Positions 1 to 7,919 of a stretch of 41,703 bases of DNA are shown one piece after another. How positions within the stretch are numbered: position 1 is the stretch's first letter; the number at the start of each line of letters is the position of its first letter. The notes beneath the pieces are model-generated. The model was not told the origin of the DNA. It saw only the letters and a list, made by a program, of their open reading frames with translations, and did no database searches. The stretch comes from a virus. The position numbers and the translations under genes were made by a program. The stretch spans positions 1 to 41,703 of IMG/VR virus record IMGVR_UViG_3300017742_000027; one strand, 5' to 3'.

Positions 1-43
1 AAAAAAGACAAGACTATTTAAATAAAAAATTTCCTTATAAACA

Positions 44-388
44 ATGAAGATAAGATTAAGTAGTGGTTTTAAAATAAACCCTCCGTTTAAACAAGACTCT
101 ACACCTATCTATGCAACTGATCTTGAAGAAGGAGTTTTAGGTAAGGCAAATAATAATGGTACTATATTAGTATCAGATAAAATAACCGATCCGCAAGAAA
201 GACAGAGTGTTGTAGATCATGAAAAGGTTCATATAGATCAAATGAAGCGAGGCGATCTTGATTATGATGATGACTTTGTTTATTGGAAAGGTAAAAAATA
301 TTCACGAGACGATATGAAAGAAGGTGCTCAAAATCTACCTTGGGAAGCTGAAGCGTACTCAAAAACCGATTCATTTGAAAAATATTAA
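44..388 (+). CDS. Small zincin-like putative metallopeptidase
   Basis: This 114-aa protein has the zinc-binding signature H-E-x-x-H (DHEKVHIDQ, about residues 58-66). An acidic helix follows about 35 residues later (PWEAEAYS), where gluzincin-type folds place their third ligand. No signal peptide or membrane segment is visible. Small zincin domains are common in phage virion and accessory proteins, but the substrate cannot be read from sequence. It is the first complete gene in the window and is separated by 2 nt from the next gene, so the two are probably co-transcribed. The start follows an AT-rich leader without a Shine-Dalgarno motif. The zinc motif is seen directly; peptidase activity is inferred. 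Confidence 0.6.
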   Translation: MKIRLSSGFKINPPFKQDSTPIYATDLEEGVLGKANNNGTILVSDKITDPQERQSVVDHEKVHIDQMKRGDLDYDDDFVYWKGKKYSRDDMKEGAQNLPWEAEAYSKTDSFEKY

Positions 389-390
389 TT

Positions 391-1113
391 ATGGCATATA
401 GACAAAAAAATCCTTTGAACAAAAACTACAGTCCTTTAAATAATGTTATGGCATTAGCAAGAGGTGTTAAAAAAGCTGTTCAAGATATAAATGATAATAC
501 TCAAATAGATCCTGGTTTTAATCCAGAATATAGAAATAAATATAAAGTAGTAGACGAACAAGGAAGATCAGGAGACGATATAAGTGGTGGATATTCTGGT
601 TATACAGAATCCGGAAGTCCAGATGGTGTTTATTCACCATCAGGTTCACAGGCTAATTTGTACAGAACAGGAGATGTATGGATTAATGATACCACAAAGC
701 AAAGAGCTATGAGATTTGATCCAGAAACTGGATATTCTCCTAGGTTACTAGATATTGACTACGAAAAAACTAAAGACGGAAAACCATACAGAGCATATAT
801 AGATGATACTAATAAAACATATGACTTAAGTAAGACTAAACAAAAAGAGGAGTTTGAAAAAGCTAGACTAAAAATGTATCAAAATAGAATGGATATGGTA
901 AATGAAGCTAATGCTATGTATCAACTTGCTGATCCAGAAAAATATCTAGAATATTATCAAGACGAAAGAAATAATCTTAATCAAGCGCCAACGTCCGAAA
1001 AGCCAGGTATTCAATATCCTTGGCAAGAAGAATTATATAAGAGAACAGGTGCTCCTGGATCAGATGAAAGAGCTAATTATCTAAGGTCAAGAAACGAGAT
1101 GTACGATAGATAA
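391..1113 (+). CDS. Hypothetical protein with N-terminal NPLN/SPLN motifs
   Basis: A 240-aa hydrophilic protein of unknown function. Its N-terminus carries two copies of a short motif, NPLNKN and SPLNN (residues 8-18), that recurs in several late proteins at the far end of the plus-strand block. The middle is Gly/Ser/Tyr-rich and may be extended. The C-terminal third is charged and predicted helical. No enzymatic motif was recognised. Its stop overlaps the ATG of the holin-like gene (TAATG), implying translational coupling. A virion-associated or accessory late role is possible but not demonstrated. Confidence 0.7.
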   Translation: MAYRQKNPLNKNYSPLNNVMALARGVKKAVQDINDNTQIDPGFNPEYRNKYKVVDEQGRSGDDISGGYSGYTESGSPDGVYSPSGSQANLYRTGDVWINDTTKQRAMRFDPETGYSPRLLDIDYEKTKDGKPYRAYIDDTNKTYDLSKTKQKEEFEKARLKMYQNRMDMVNEANAMYQLADPEKYLEYYQDERNNLNQAPTSEKPGIQYPWQEELYKRTGAPGSDERANYLRSRNEMYDR

Positions 1114-1565
1114 TGTCGAAAAAATTTAAAGATACTACCGTTGGACAATTATTGTTTGGCGCAGCGTCTGTAATAAATCCTACACTAGGAAATATATTAC
1201 AAGGAGTAAAATCTCCTAAAGAAGCAATAGCTGAAATAACTAAAGCTGACGTTTCTTTAGATGATAAAATTAAATTACAACAATTAATATACGAACAACA
1301 GAATAAAGAAATAGAGTCTATAACTTCTAGATGGAAAGCAGATTCTATGTCCGATTCTTGGATGTCAAAAAACGTGCGTCCACTAGTTCTTATATGGTGT
1401 ATTGTTGTATTTTCTTTTGCAGGTATACTAGATAGTGTAGAAACTATACCATTTACAATACATGATAACTGGAATGATACTTTTGAGAAAGTAATGATGT
1501 CCGTAATATTAGCTTATTTTGGAGGTCGAACGACTGAAAAGGCTAGTAGTATGTTTAAAAAGTAA
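1113..1565 (+). CDS. Holin-like 3-TM family membrane protein
   Basis: A 150-aa protein with the layout of the phage '3TM holin' family. It has a hydrophobic N-terminal stretch (GQLLFGAASVINPTLGNIL), a charged helical middle, then the conserved patch RWKADSMSDSWMSKNVRPLV (about residues 68-87). This leads into a membrane helix (LIWCIVVFSFAGILDS) and a final hydrophobic helix (VMMSVILAYFGGRTTEKASS). Members of this family sit in the inner membrane and are proposed to release endolysin or alter the membrane at lysis. The predicted endolysin of this phage lies 31 kb away at the other end of the same block. Family membership is well supported; timing and pore formation are inferred. Confidence 0.8.
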   Translation: MSKKFKDTTVGQLLFGAASVINPTLGNILQGVKSPKEAIAEITKADVSLDDKIKLQQLIYEQQNKEIESITSRWKADSMSDSWMSKNVRPLVLIWCIVVFSFAGILDSVETIPFTIHDNWNDTFEKVMMSVILAYFGGRTTEKASSMFKK

Positions 1566-1619
1566 AAGTTAATAATAATAAGTAATTATACACTTATAAA
1601 TTAAATCAAATTAAATATT

Positions 1620-1979
1620 ATGAAAAAACTATTATTAAGTATAATGATACTATTTAGTGTCGTTGTACACGGTACAGAATTAAGCGATAAATTAAGAGGA
1701 GCTTGGTCTAGCGAAAGTACAAGTTATTACGTTGTTATATTACACAGCGAAAACAAAGGTTATGAATTAGTTAATTTTTCTTTTAAAGAAAATCAAACAT
1801 TACAAGAAACAGTAATAGGTCAAGGTAAAAATTACATAAAAACTAAAATATATAACCCTGTAAACGATTTTGAGACTTTTGTTACTTATACTTTTATAGA
1901 TGATGAATTACATTGTGAATTTGAAGGCAAATCAAATCACGTGACTATTTATAAAAGATATTGGTTAATGACAAATTAA
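1620..1979 (+). CDS. Small secreted protein with signal peptide
   Basis: The 119-aa product starts with a classic Sec signal peptide (basic MKK, then LLLSIMILFSVVVHG, cleavage near residues 18-20). The mature part is about 100 residues, predicted mostly beta strand, and ends YKRYWLMTN. It could be a small periplasmic beta-barrel or lipocalin-like protein, but no family was recognised. There is no lipobox cysteine, so it is not an obvious lipoprotein. A 54-nt AT-rich spacer separates it from the holin-like gene. Export from an infected cell suggests an envelope-directed function such as lysis or superinfection exclusion (inference). Confidence 0.7.
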   Translation: MKKLLLSIMILFSVVVHGTELSDKLRGAWSSESTSYYVVILHSENKGYELVNFSFKENQTLQETVIGQGKNYIKTKIYNPVNDFETFVTYTFIDDELHCEFEGKSNHVTIYKRYWLMTN

Positions 1980-1989
1980 ATTAAATAAA

Positions 1990-2229
1990 ATGGAAAAAAA
2001 TAAAATAACTAAAGAAGAGTTAGAAAAGATTGTAGACTTTCAAAATAAACTTTATAAAATTACAACTGACGTAGGAGTTCTTGAAACACAGAAACACGCT
2101 GCTTTACACGATCTAGCAGGTGTTAATCAAGAACAAGAAGAATATAAAAAAACCTTAGAAAACAAGTACGGTGCTATTAATATAGATTTAAACGATGGCG
2201 CTTATACTAAAGTAACTAAAGATGAATAA
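1990..2229 (+). CDS. Small coiled-coil hypothetical protein
   Basis: A 79-aa charged protein, predicted almost wholly alpha-helical with heptad-like Leu/Ile spacing (residues 8-55). It ends in a short acidic tail (INIDLNDGAYTKVTKDE). Small coiled-coil proteins of this kind recur next to packaging genes in environmental phages, with no known function. Its 3' end overlaps the next gene by 8 nt (ATGAATAA arrangement), which favours coupled translation. Confidence 0.65.
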   Translation: MEKNKITKEELEKIVDFQNKLYKITTDVGVLETQKHAALHDLAGVNQEQEEYKKTLENKYGAINIDLNDGAYTKVTKDE

Positions 2230-2449
2230 TATAATAAGAAAGATTAGTATAGGTTCTGATTATAAAAACGATGCAATGCATTATTCTTTAGGTCAACAAG
2301 TTTATGGTGGTCATGAAATATCTCACATATTATTTGATGAAAAAGATAACTCATATAATATTTATATAAAGAAAAACAATGAAGTATTGCCATGGAAAAA
2401 GTTTAACTTTAACATGTCTATATCAATTGAATATGATTTAGAGTATTAA
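2222..2449 (+). CDS. Hypothetical protein
   Basis: A 75-aa protein with alternating hydrophobic and polar residues suggesting a small beta-rich domain. It contains no Cys and no recognised motif. It overlaps the preceding gene by 8 nt, and its stop shares a base with the start of the GroES-like gene (TAATG). The tight junctions on both sides argue that it is a real gene. Confidence 0.6.
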   Translation: MNNIIRKISIGSDYKNDAMHYSLGQQVYGGHEISHILFDEKDNSYNIYIKKNNEVLPWKKFNFNMSISIEYDLEY

Positions 2450-3057
2450 TGAATAGTTTATACGATTTTATAGTAAAACCTATAGGTGAAGACAGGTATG
2501 CTAATAGTAAAAAAATAGGTGAAAAAGAATTAATTTTAAATACTAAAATTGAATCTTGGAAGTTTGTTAATAGATTTGCTAAGGTTATTTCTACACCTTT
2601 AGCAATTAACACTGATATAAAAAAAGGTGACACTATAGTTTTACACCAAAACGTGTTTAGAAGATTCTATAATATGCAAGGTAAACAGACTAATAGTCGT
2701 TCTTATTTTAAAGATAACTTATATTTTGCAGCGCTTGATCAAATATATTTGTATAAAAACAAAGACAAATGGGAGAGTTTTGGTGATAGATGCTTTGTAA
2801 AACCAATAAAAAATTCTGACAATATAAGAAACAGAAAAGAACAACCTTATGTTGGTATACTAAAAATAGGTAATAATAAGTTAGAAGCATCTAATATTAA
2901 CTCAGGCGATATGGTTGGATTTAAACCCGGTGCTGAGTGGGAGTTTTTTATAGATGATGAGCGTCTTTATTGTATGAAATCAAATGATATTGTAATTAAA
3001 TATGGAAACAAAGAAAATAAAAAGGAATATAATCCAAGCTGGGCGTATAGCAGTTGA
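2449..3057 (+). CDS. Two-lobed GroES-like (co-chaperonin fold) protein, putative
   Basis: The 202-aa protein appears to contain two copies of a GroES-like barrel. Lobe 1 has an opening strand IVKPI (residues 8-12) and a GDTIVLHQNV turn (60-69). Lobe 2 restarts with GDRCFVKPI (112-120), followed by VGILKIG (135-141), GDMVGFKPGAEWEF (153-166) and a closing strand YCMKSNDIVIKYG. The order 'DRV.VKP ... G.I ... GD.V.F ... I...DI..I' is that of GroES. Phages such as T4 (gp31) encode co-chaperonins to fold their capsid protein, so its location just upstream of packaging and capsid genes fits. The fold assignment rests on motif order only. The last 56 nt overlap the next gene. Confidence 0.5.
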   Translation: MNSLYDFIVKPIGEDRYANSKKIGEKELILNTKIESWKFVNRFAKVISTPLAINTDIKKGDTIVLHQNVFRRFYNMQGKQTNSRSYFKDNLYFAALDQIYLYKNKDKWESFGDRCFVKPIKNSDNIRNRKEQPYVGILKIGNNKLEASNINSGDMVGFKPGAEWEFFIDDERLYCMKSNDIVIKYGNKENKKEYNPSWAYSS

Positions 3058-3280
3058 AGAACTTATTAAAGTAGCTAAGGAACCTATTATTGATTTTGGT
3101 CCTGATATTTCTGCAGATAGATTAAAAAACGCAGCTGCAACTAAAAAACTAGCTATCTTTGATGCCTTTGAAATACTGTCTAAAATCAATGAAGAAGAAA
3201 ACATTATTGAAGGTAAAGTAGAACAAGAAACTAAAAAACCAAAAGAATTTAAAGGTTTTGCAGAAGGGAGGTCTAAATAA
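3002..3280 (+). CDS. Putative small terminase subunit / TerL-adjacent helical protein
   Basis: A 92-aa, mostly helical, lysine-rich protein placed directly before TerL, the usual site of the small terminase subunit, which recognises packaging sites on DNA. Residues 1-65 are predicted as three helices (METKKIKRNIIQAGRIAVEE..., DRLKNAAATKKLAIFDAFEIL), and the C-terminal tail is charged and flexible. No helix-turn-helix is clear, so the assignment depends on position. Its 5' end overlaps the GroES-like gene by 56 nt, and its stop overlaps the TerL start (TAATG). The only Met is the first residue, so this start is forced. Confidence 0.45.
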   Translation: METKKIKRNIIQAGRIAVEELIKVAKEPIIDFGPDISADRLKNAAATKKLAIFDAFEILSKINEEENIIEGKVEQETKKPKEFKGFAEGRSK

Positions 3281-5493
3281 TGTATCAGCAAAGTTTATAT
3301 AAAATATTAGATAATCACATTAAACCTAAAATACTTAAAAAAAATAATAAGTATAAGAAATGGGAGTATGGTTATAATATAGAACACGATATTGTAATTA
3401 TAAGTAGAACAGGTGAGATAAGTGACGTTGTAGAAATACAAAATTTAAAAATAGCCTTACCAAAAGCTAATGATATTTGTAAATTTAAATCTGATAGATT
3501 TGAATACAAACCTTTGCCAAAAGAATTAAAAAGAATTAAAACAATATTTGATTGGGAGGAATATCCGTTAGATTTTAAGGAAACATGGTATGATTACATT
3601 GATAAAGAATTTGCTCGTAGAGAAGAAGGTTTTTGGTTTTATAACAAAGACAACCCTACTTACATTACTGGCACTCATTATATGTACTTGCAGTGGAGTA
3701 AAATTGACGTTGGGAAGCCAGACTTTCGAGAGTCAAATAGATTATTCTTCATTTTCTGGGAAGCTTGCAAGGCAGATTCACGATCCTATGGGATGTGTTA
3801 CCTTAAGAACCGTAGATCTGGTTTCTCTTTCATGGCCTCAGGAGAGGTGGTTAATTTGGCGACCATATCCTCGGACTCGAGATATGGAATTTTATCTAAA
3901 TCTGGGCCTGATGCCAAGACGATGTTTACCGATAAAGTGGTACCCATATCAGTTAACTATCCCTTCTTTTTCAAACCGATCCAGGACGGTATGGACAGGC
4001 CTAAGACCGAGCTCGCCTACCGTGTCCCCGCAAGTAAACTTACCAGACGTAAGCTTACCGCAAACGAAACCGCACCGGACTTACAAGGTCTTGACACGAC
4101 CATCGATTGGAAAAACACCGGTGATAACTCCTATGATGGGGAGAAACTCAAACTCCTCGTCCACGATGAGAGCGGTAAATGGGAGAGACCGAACAACATC
4201 CTTAACAACTGGCGTGTTACGAAAACCACCCTTAGATTAGGTAGTAGAATTATTGGTAAATGCATGATGGGTTCAACTTGTAACTCATTAGACAAAGGTG
4301 GTGATAATTTTAAAAAATTATATTATGACTCAGATGTCACGAAAAGAAATGCAAATGGACAGACTCGTTCGGGACTCTATTCTTTGTTCATTCCTATGGA
4401 GTGGAATTACGAAGGATACATTGATTCTCATGGAATACCTGTCTTCGACACTCCGACCGACATTATTAAAGGACCGCAAGGAACACCTATAACATTAGGA
4501 GTTATAAATTACTGGCAAAACGAAGTTGACGGATTAAAAGATGATCAAGATGCTTTAAATGAATTTTATAGACAGTTTCCTAGAACTGAAGAACACGCGT
4601 TCAGAGATGAGGCTAAATCATCATTGTTTAATCTTACAAAGATATATGAGCAAATCGATTGGAACGCTGATCTAAAACACTCACCGATGGTTACTCAAGG
4701 TAATTTTCAGTGGTTAGGAGGAATAAAAGATACTTCTGTAATTTTTGTACCACAAAATAATGGTAGATTTTTTATATCATGGATACCTAAACAAAAAATG
4801 CAAAACAATGTAATTCATAAGTTAGGTAAAAAATATCCAGGAAATGAACACATAGGAGCATTTGGATGTGATAGTTATGATATATCTGGAACAGTAGATA
4901 GGAGAGGTTCTAAAGGATCTTTACACGGTTTAACTAAGTTTAGCATGGAAGATGTTCCGGCTAATCATTTTTTCTTAGAATACATAGCTAGACCACAAAC
5001 TGCAGAAATATTTTTTGAAGATGTGTTAATGGCTTGTATATTTTACGGTATGCCAATATTAGCAGAAAACAATAAACCTAGATTGTTATATCATTTTAAA
5101 AGACGAGGTTATAGAGGTTTTGCAATGAATAGACCTGATAAAATATATAACAAACTATCAATTACAGAAAGAGAAATAGGTGGAATACCTAACTCTAGTG
5201 AAGATATAAAACAAGCGCACGCTGCTGCTATTGAAAGCTACATAGAAACATATGTGGGTTTTCGCAGTGATAATACTCATGGTGATGTGTATTTTCAAAG
5301 AACACTGGAAGATTGGGCTAAGTTTGATATAAACAATAGAACTACTCATGATGCATCTATTAGTTCAGGATTAGCAATAATGGCTTGTAATAAAAATAAA
5401 TATAGACCTGTTCCAAAAATTGTAAGACAAAATTATAATTTAGGAATAAAAAAATTTGATAATAGTGGGTTGTTATCTAAAATTATAGATTAA
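3280..5493 (+). CDS. terL: Terminase large subunit (ATPase + nuclease)
   Basis: This is the 737-aa packaging motor that pumps DNA into proheads and cuts concatemers. The ATPase domain shows a Walker A-like KNRRSGFS (residues 176-183) and Walker B LLVHDE (acidic pair D296/E297). The nuclease (RNase H-like) domain has FGCDSYD (D531, D534) and the late acidic motif THDASISSGLAI (D691). The length is typical for TerL. The segment from about residue 128 to 320 (nt 3661-4240) has strikingly GC-rich codons: about 51 percent G+C at nt 3961-4200, against 20-30 percent in the flanks. The reading frame is intact and the motifs are conserved across it, so the gene should be functional. Portal follows immediately. 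Confidence 0.95.
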   Translation: MYQQSLYKILDNHIKPKILKKNNKYKKWEYGYNIEHDIVIISRTGEISDVVEIQNLKIALPKANDICKFKSDRFEYKPLPKELKRIKTIFDWEEYPLDFKETWYDYIDKEFARREEGFWFYNKDNPTYITGTHYMYLQWSKIDVGKPDFRESNRLFFIFWEACKADSRSYGMCYLKNRRSGFSFMASGEVVNLATISSDSRYGILSKSGPDAKTMFTDKVVPISVNYPFFFKPIQDGMDRPKTELAYRVPASKLTRRKLTANETAPDLQGLDTTIDWKNTGDNSYDGEKLKLLVHDESGKWERPNNILNNWRVTKTTLRLGSRIIGKCMMGSTCNSLDKGGDNFKKLYYDSDVTKRNANGQTRSGLYSLFIPMEWNYEGYIDSHGIPVFDTPTDIIKGPQGTPITLGVINYWQNEVDGLKDDQDALNEFYRQFPRTEEHAFRDEAKSSLFNLTKIYEQIDWNADLKHSPMVTQGNFQWLGGIKDTSVIFVPQNNGRFFISWIPKQKMQNNVIHKLGKKYPGNEHIGAFGCDSYDISGTVDRRGSKGSLHGLTKFSMEDVPANHFFLEYIARPQTAEIFFEDVLMACIFYGMPILAENNKPRLLYHFKRRGYRGFAMNRPDKIYNKLSITEREIGGIPNSSEDIKQAHAAAIESYIETYVGFRSDNTHGDVYFQRTLEDWAKFDINNRTTHDASISSGLAIMACNKNKYRPVPKIVRQNYNLGIKKFDNSGLLSKIID

Positions 5494-7887
5494 ATGAAAA
5501 GTATATACACGAATGGTAATAGTATTTTTCCTAGCCAAGTAGTTAGTGACGCAGAAAAAGCCAGTTGGGAATATGGTGAGAGAGTTGCTCAAGCTATAGA
5601 ACAAGAGTGGTTTAGTCAAGGTAGAACAAGTGGTAACAGATACTTGACTACTTGGAATAACTATAATAGATTAAGATTGTACGCGAGAGGTGAACAACCT
5701 ACTTCAAAATATAAAGACGAATTATCTATTAACGGTGATTTATCTTATTTAAATTTAGACTGGAAACCCGTGCCTATTATTTCAAAATTTGTAGACATAC
5801 TTACTAATGGTATTTCTAATAAAGAATATGATATAAATGCTTTTGCCCAAGATCCAGCTTCTTTACAAAAAAGAACTAATTACGCAGAGTTATTAGCTCA
5901 AGATATATTTGCTAGAGAGACTATGAATAAAATTAACGCTCAATTAGGTGAGAATTTATTCAACACTCAAGTACCAGAAGATCAGATGCCACAAACTCCA
6001 GAAGAACTGGAATTACACATGCAGTTGTCTTACAAGCAAAGTGTTGAGATAGCTGAAGAAGAGGTTATTAATCAAGTGTTAGATTATAATAAATGGGAGT
6101 TAACAAAACGTAGAATAAATTATGATTTAGTTACGTGTGGAATTGGAGCTGTTAAAACTGATTTTAATATATCTAATGGTATAACTATAGATTATGTAGA
6201 TCCAGCTTATTTAGTATACTCTTATACAGAAGATCCTAACTTTGAAGATATATATTATGTTGGTGAATTAAAAGCAGTTACGTTACCAGAAATAGCTAAG
6301 CAGTTTCCTAATATAGATGATTCTGTTTTAGAAAAAATACAAGAATATCAAGGTGATAAAACATACATGTATGGTTATGGTAATGGTCCATGGGATCAAA
6401 ACACTATTCCTTTATTATACTTTGAATACAAAACATATACCGATCAAGTTTTTAAAATAAAAGAAACAGATCAAGGTTTAATGAAAGCTATTGAAAAACC
6501 AGATACTTTTAATCCACCTGAAAATGATAACTTTGAAAGAGTAGGTAGAACTATTGAAACATTATATAGAGGTGTAAAAGTCTTAGGTACTAATATATTA
6601 TTAAGATGGGAGTTATGTCCTAACATGACTCGACCAATGGCAGATACTACTAAAGTAGAAATGAATTATGCTATATGTGCACCACGTATGTATAAAGGAC
6701 GTATTGATTCTACAGTGAGCAGAATAACTGGTTTTGCAGACATGATTCAAATAACTCATTTAAAACTACAACAAGTAGTAGCTAGAATGGTACCAGACGG
6801 TGTATTTTTAGATATGGACGGGTTAGCAGAGGTTGATCTTGGTAATGGAACAAACTATAATCCAGCTGAAGCTTTAAATATGTATTTTCAAACTGGTTCT
6901 GTTGTAGGTAGATCACTTACTCAAGATGGAGAGTTAAATAGAGGTAAAATACCTGTGCAAGAATTATCTACAGGATCTGGACAAGCTAAAATACAAAGTT
7001 TAATATCAACGTATAATTATTATTTACAAATGATAAGAGACGTTACAGGATTAAACGAAGCTAGAGATGGTGCTTTAGCCGATAAAGACACTTTAGTAGG
7101 TTTACAAAAAATTGCTGCACAAGCTTCTAATATAGCAACAAAGCATATTAACAATGCTAGTTTGTATTTAACTTTAAGAATGTGTGAAAACATATCTAAA
7201 AAAGTTAATGATATGTTAGATTATCCGTTAACGGCAAACGCTTTAAATCAAAGCATTACGGTTTTTAATACTAAAACGCTGCAAGGTTTAGAAGAATTAA
7301 ATCTACACGATTTTGGTATTTTCTTAGACCTTGAACCAGACGAGGAAGAAAAAGCAAAGCTTGAACAAAACATACAAGTAGCTTTATCAAGTGGTGGTGT
7401 AGATTTAGAAGACGCTATTGAGATAAGACAAATACGTAATTTAAAATTAGCTAATCAAATGCTAAAAATGAAGCGTAAGCGTAAGTTGCAAAGAGAAAGA
7501 CAAATGCAAGCTGAAATGAGTCAACAACAAGCTCAGGCAAATTCTCAAGCATCTCAAGCAGCGGCAGAAGCAGAGGTTCAAAAACAACAAGCTTTAACTA
7601 GTGAAAAAGTAAACTTTGAACAAGCTAAGTCTCAGTTTGAAATACAACGTATGCAAACTGAAGCTGAAATTAAACGTCAGTTGATGGCTGAAGAGTTTAA
7701 TTATCAATTACAATTAGAACAAGTAAAAAATCAACGCGAGTCTAAAAAAGAGCAATCAATTGAAGATCGTAAAGATAAAAGAACAAGAATAGCTGGCACA
7801 CAACAAAGTCAAATGATAGATCAAAGAAAAAATGATTTATTACCAATTAACTTTGAAGCTCAAAGTGGGCAACAACCAACTATTTAG
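5494..7887 (+). CDS. Portal protein
   Basis: A 797-aa protein directly downstream of TerL (adjacent codons), with the size and layout of a podovirus-type portal, the dodecameric ring through which DNA enters and leaves the head. The core includes the conserved YNRLRLYARGEQ and DWKPVPIISKFVDIL segments (about residues 50-100), a long central region, and a stretch resembling the portal stem and clip (LQMIRDVTGLNEARDG). From about residue 640 the C-terminus becomes a long Gln/Glu/Lys/Arg-rich helix (QRERQMQAEMSQQQAQ...). This is consistent with a barrel extending into the capsid, as in long-barrel portals. Assignment rests on position, length and architecture. Confidence 0.88.
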   Translation: MKSIYTNGNSIFPSQVVSDAEKASWEYGERVAQAIEQEWFSQGRTSGNRYLTTWNNYNRLRLYARGEQPTSKYKDELSINGDLSYLNLDWKPVPIISKFVDILTNGISNKEYDINAFAQDPASLQKRTNYAELLAQDIFARETMNKINAQLGENLFNTQVPEDQMPQTPEELELHMQLSYKQSVEIAEEEVINQVLDYNKWELTKRRINYDLVTCGIGAVKTDFNISNGITIDYVDPAYLVYSYTEDPNFEDIYYVGELKAVTLPEIAKQFPNIDDSVLEKIQEYQGDKTYMYGYGNGPWDQNTIPLLYFEYKTYTDQVFKIKETDQGLMKAIEKPDTFNPPENDNFERVGRTIETLYRGVKVLGTNILLRWELCPNMTRPMADTTKVEMNYAICAPRMYKGRIDSTVSRITGFADMIQITHLKLQQVVARMVPDGVFLDMDGLAEVDLGNGTNYNPAEALNMYFQTGSVVGRSLTQDGELNRGKIPVQELSTGSGQAKIQSLISTYNYYLQMIRDVTGLNEARDGALADKDTLVGLQKIAAQASNIATKHINNASLYLTLRMCENISKKVNDMLDYPLTANALNQSITVFNTKTLQGLEELNLHDFGIFLDLEPDEEEKAKLEQNIQVALSSGGVDLEDAIEIRQIRNLKLANQMLKMKRKRKLQRERQMQAEMSQQQAQANSQASQAAAEAEVQKQQALTSEKVNFEQAKSQFEIQRMQTEAEIKRQLMAEEFNYQLQLEQVKNQRESKKEQSIEDRKDKRTRIAGTQQSQMIDQRKNDLLPINFEAQSGQQPTI

Positions 7888-7894
7888 TATTAAT

Positions 7895-7919
7895 TATTTA
7901 ATTATATTATATTATGGCA
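7895..7919 (+). repeat. 25-nt AT-rich leader/start repeat, copy 1
   Basis: The 25 nt ending in the first codons of the scaffold gene (TATTTAATT...ATTATGGCA) are identical to 10636-10660 in front of the gene after the capsid. The element spans the spacer and the ATG. It could be a shared translation-initiation leader or part of a late promoter; sequence alone does not decide. Confidence 0.7.

Noticed and set aside
3590-4240. 216-aa open frame overlapping terL in frame 2
   Set aside because: It is a by-product of the GC-rich island, which removes stop codons. The translation is low in recognisable structure, while the terL frame carries conserved motifs throughout.
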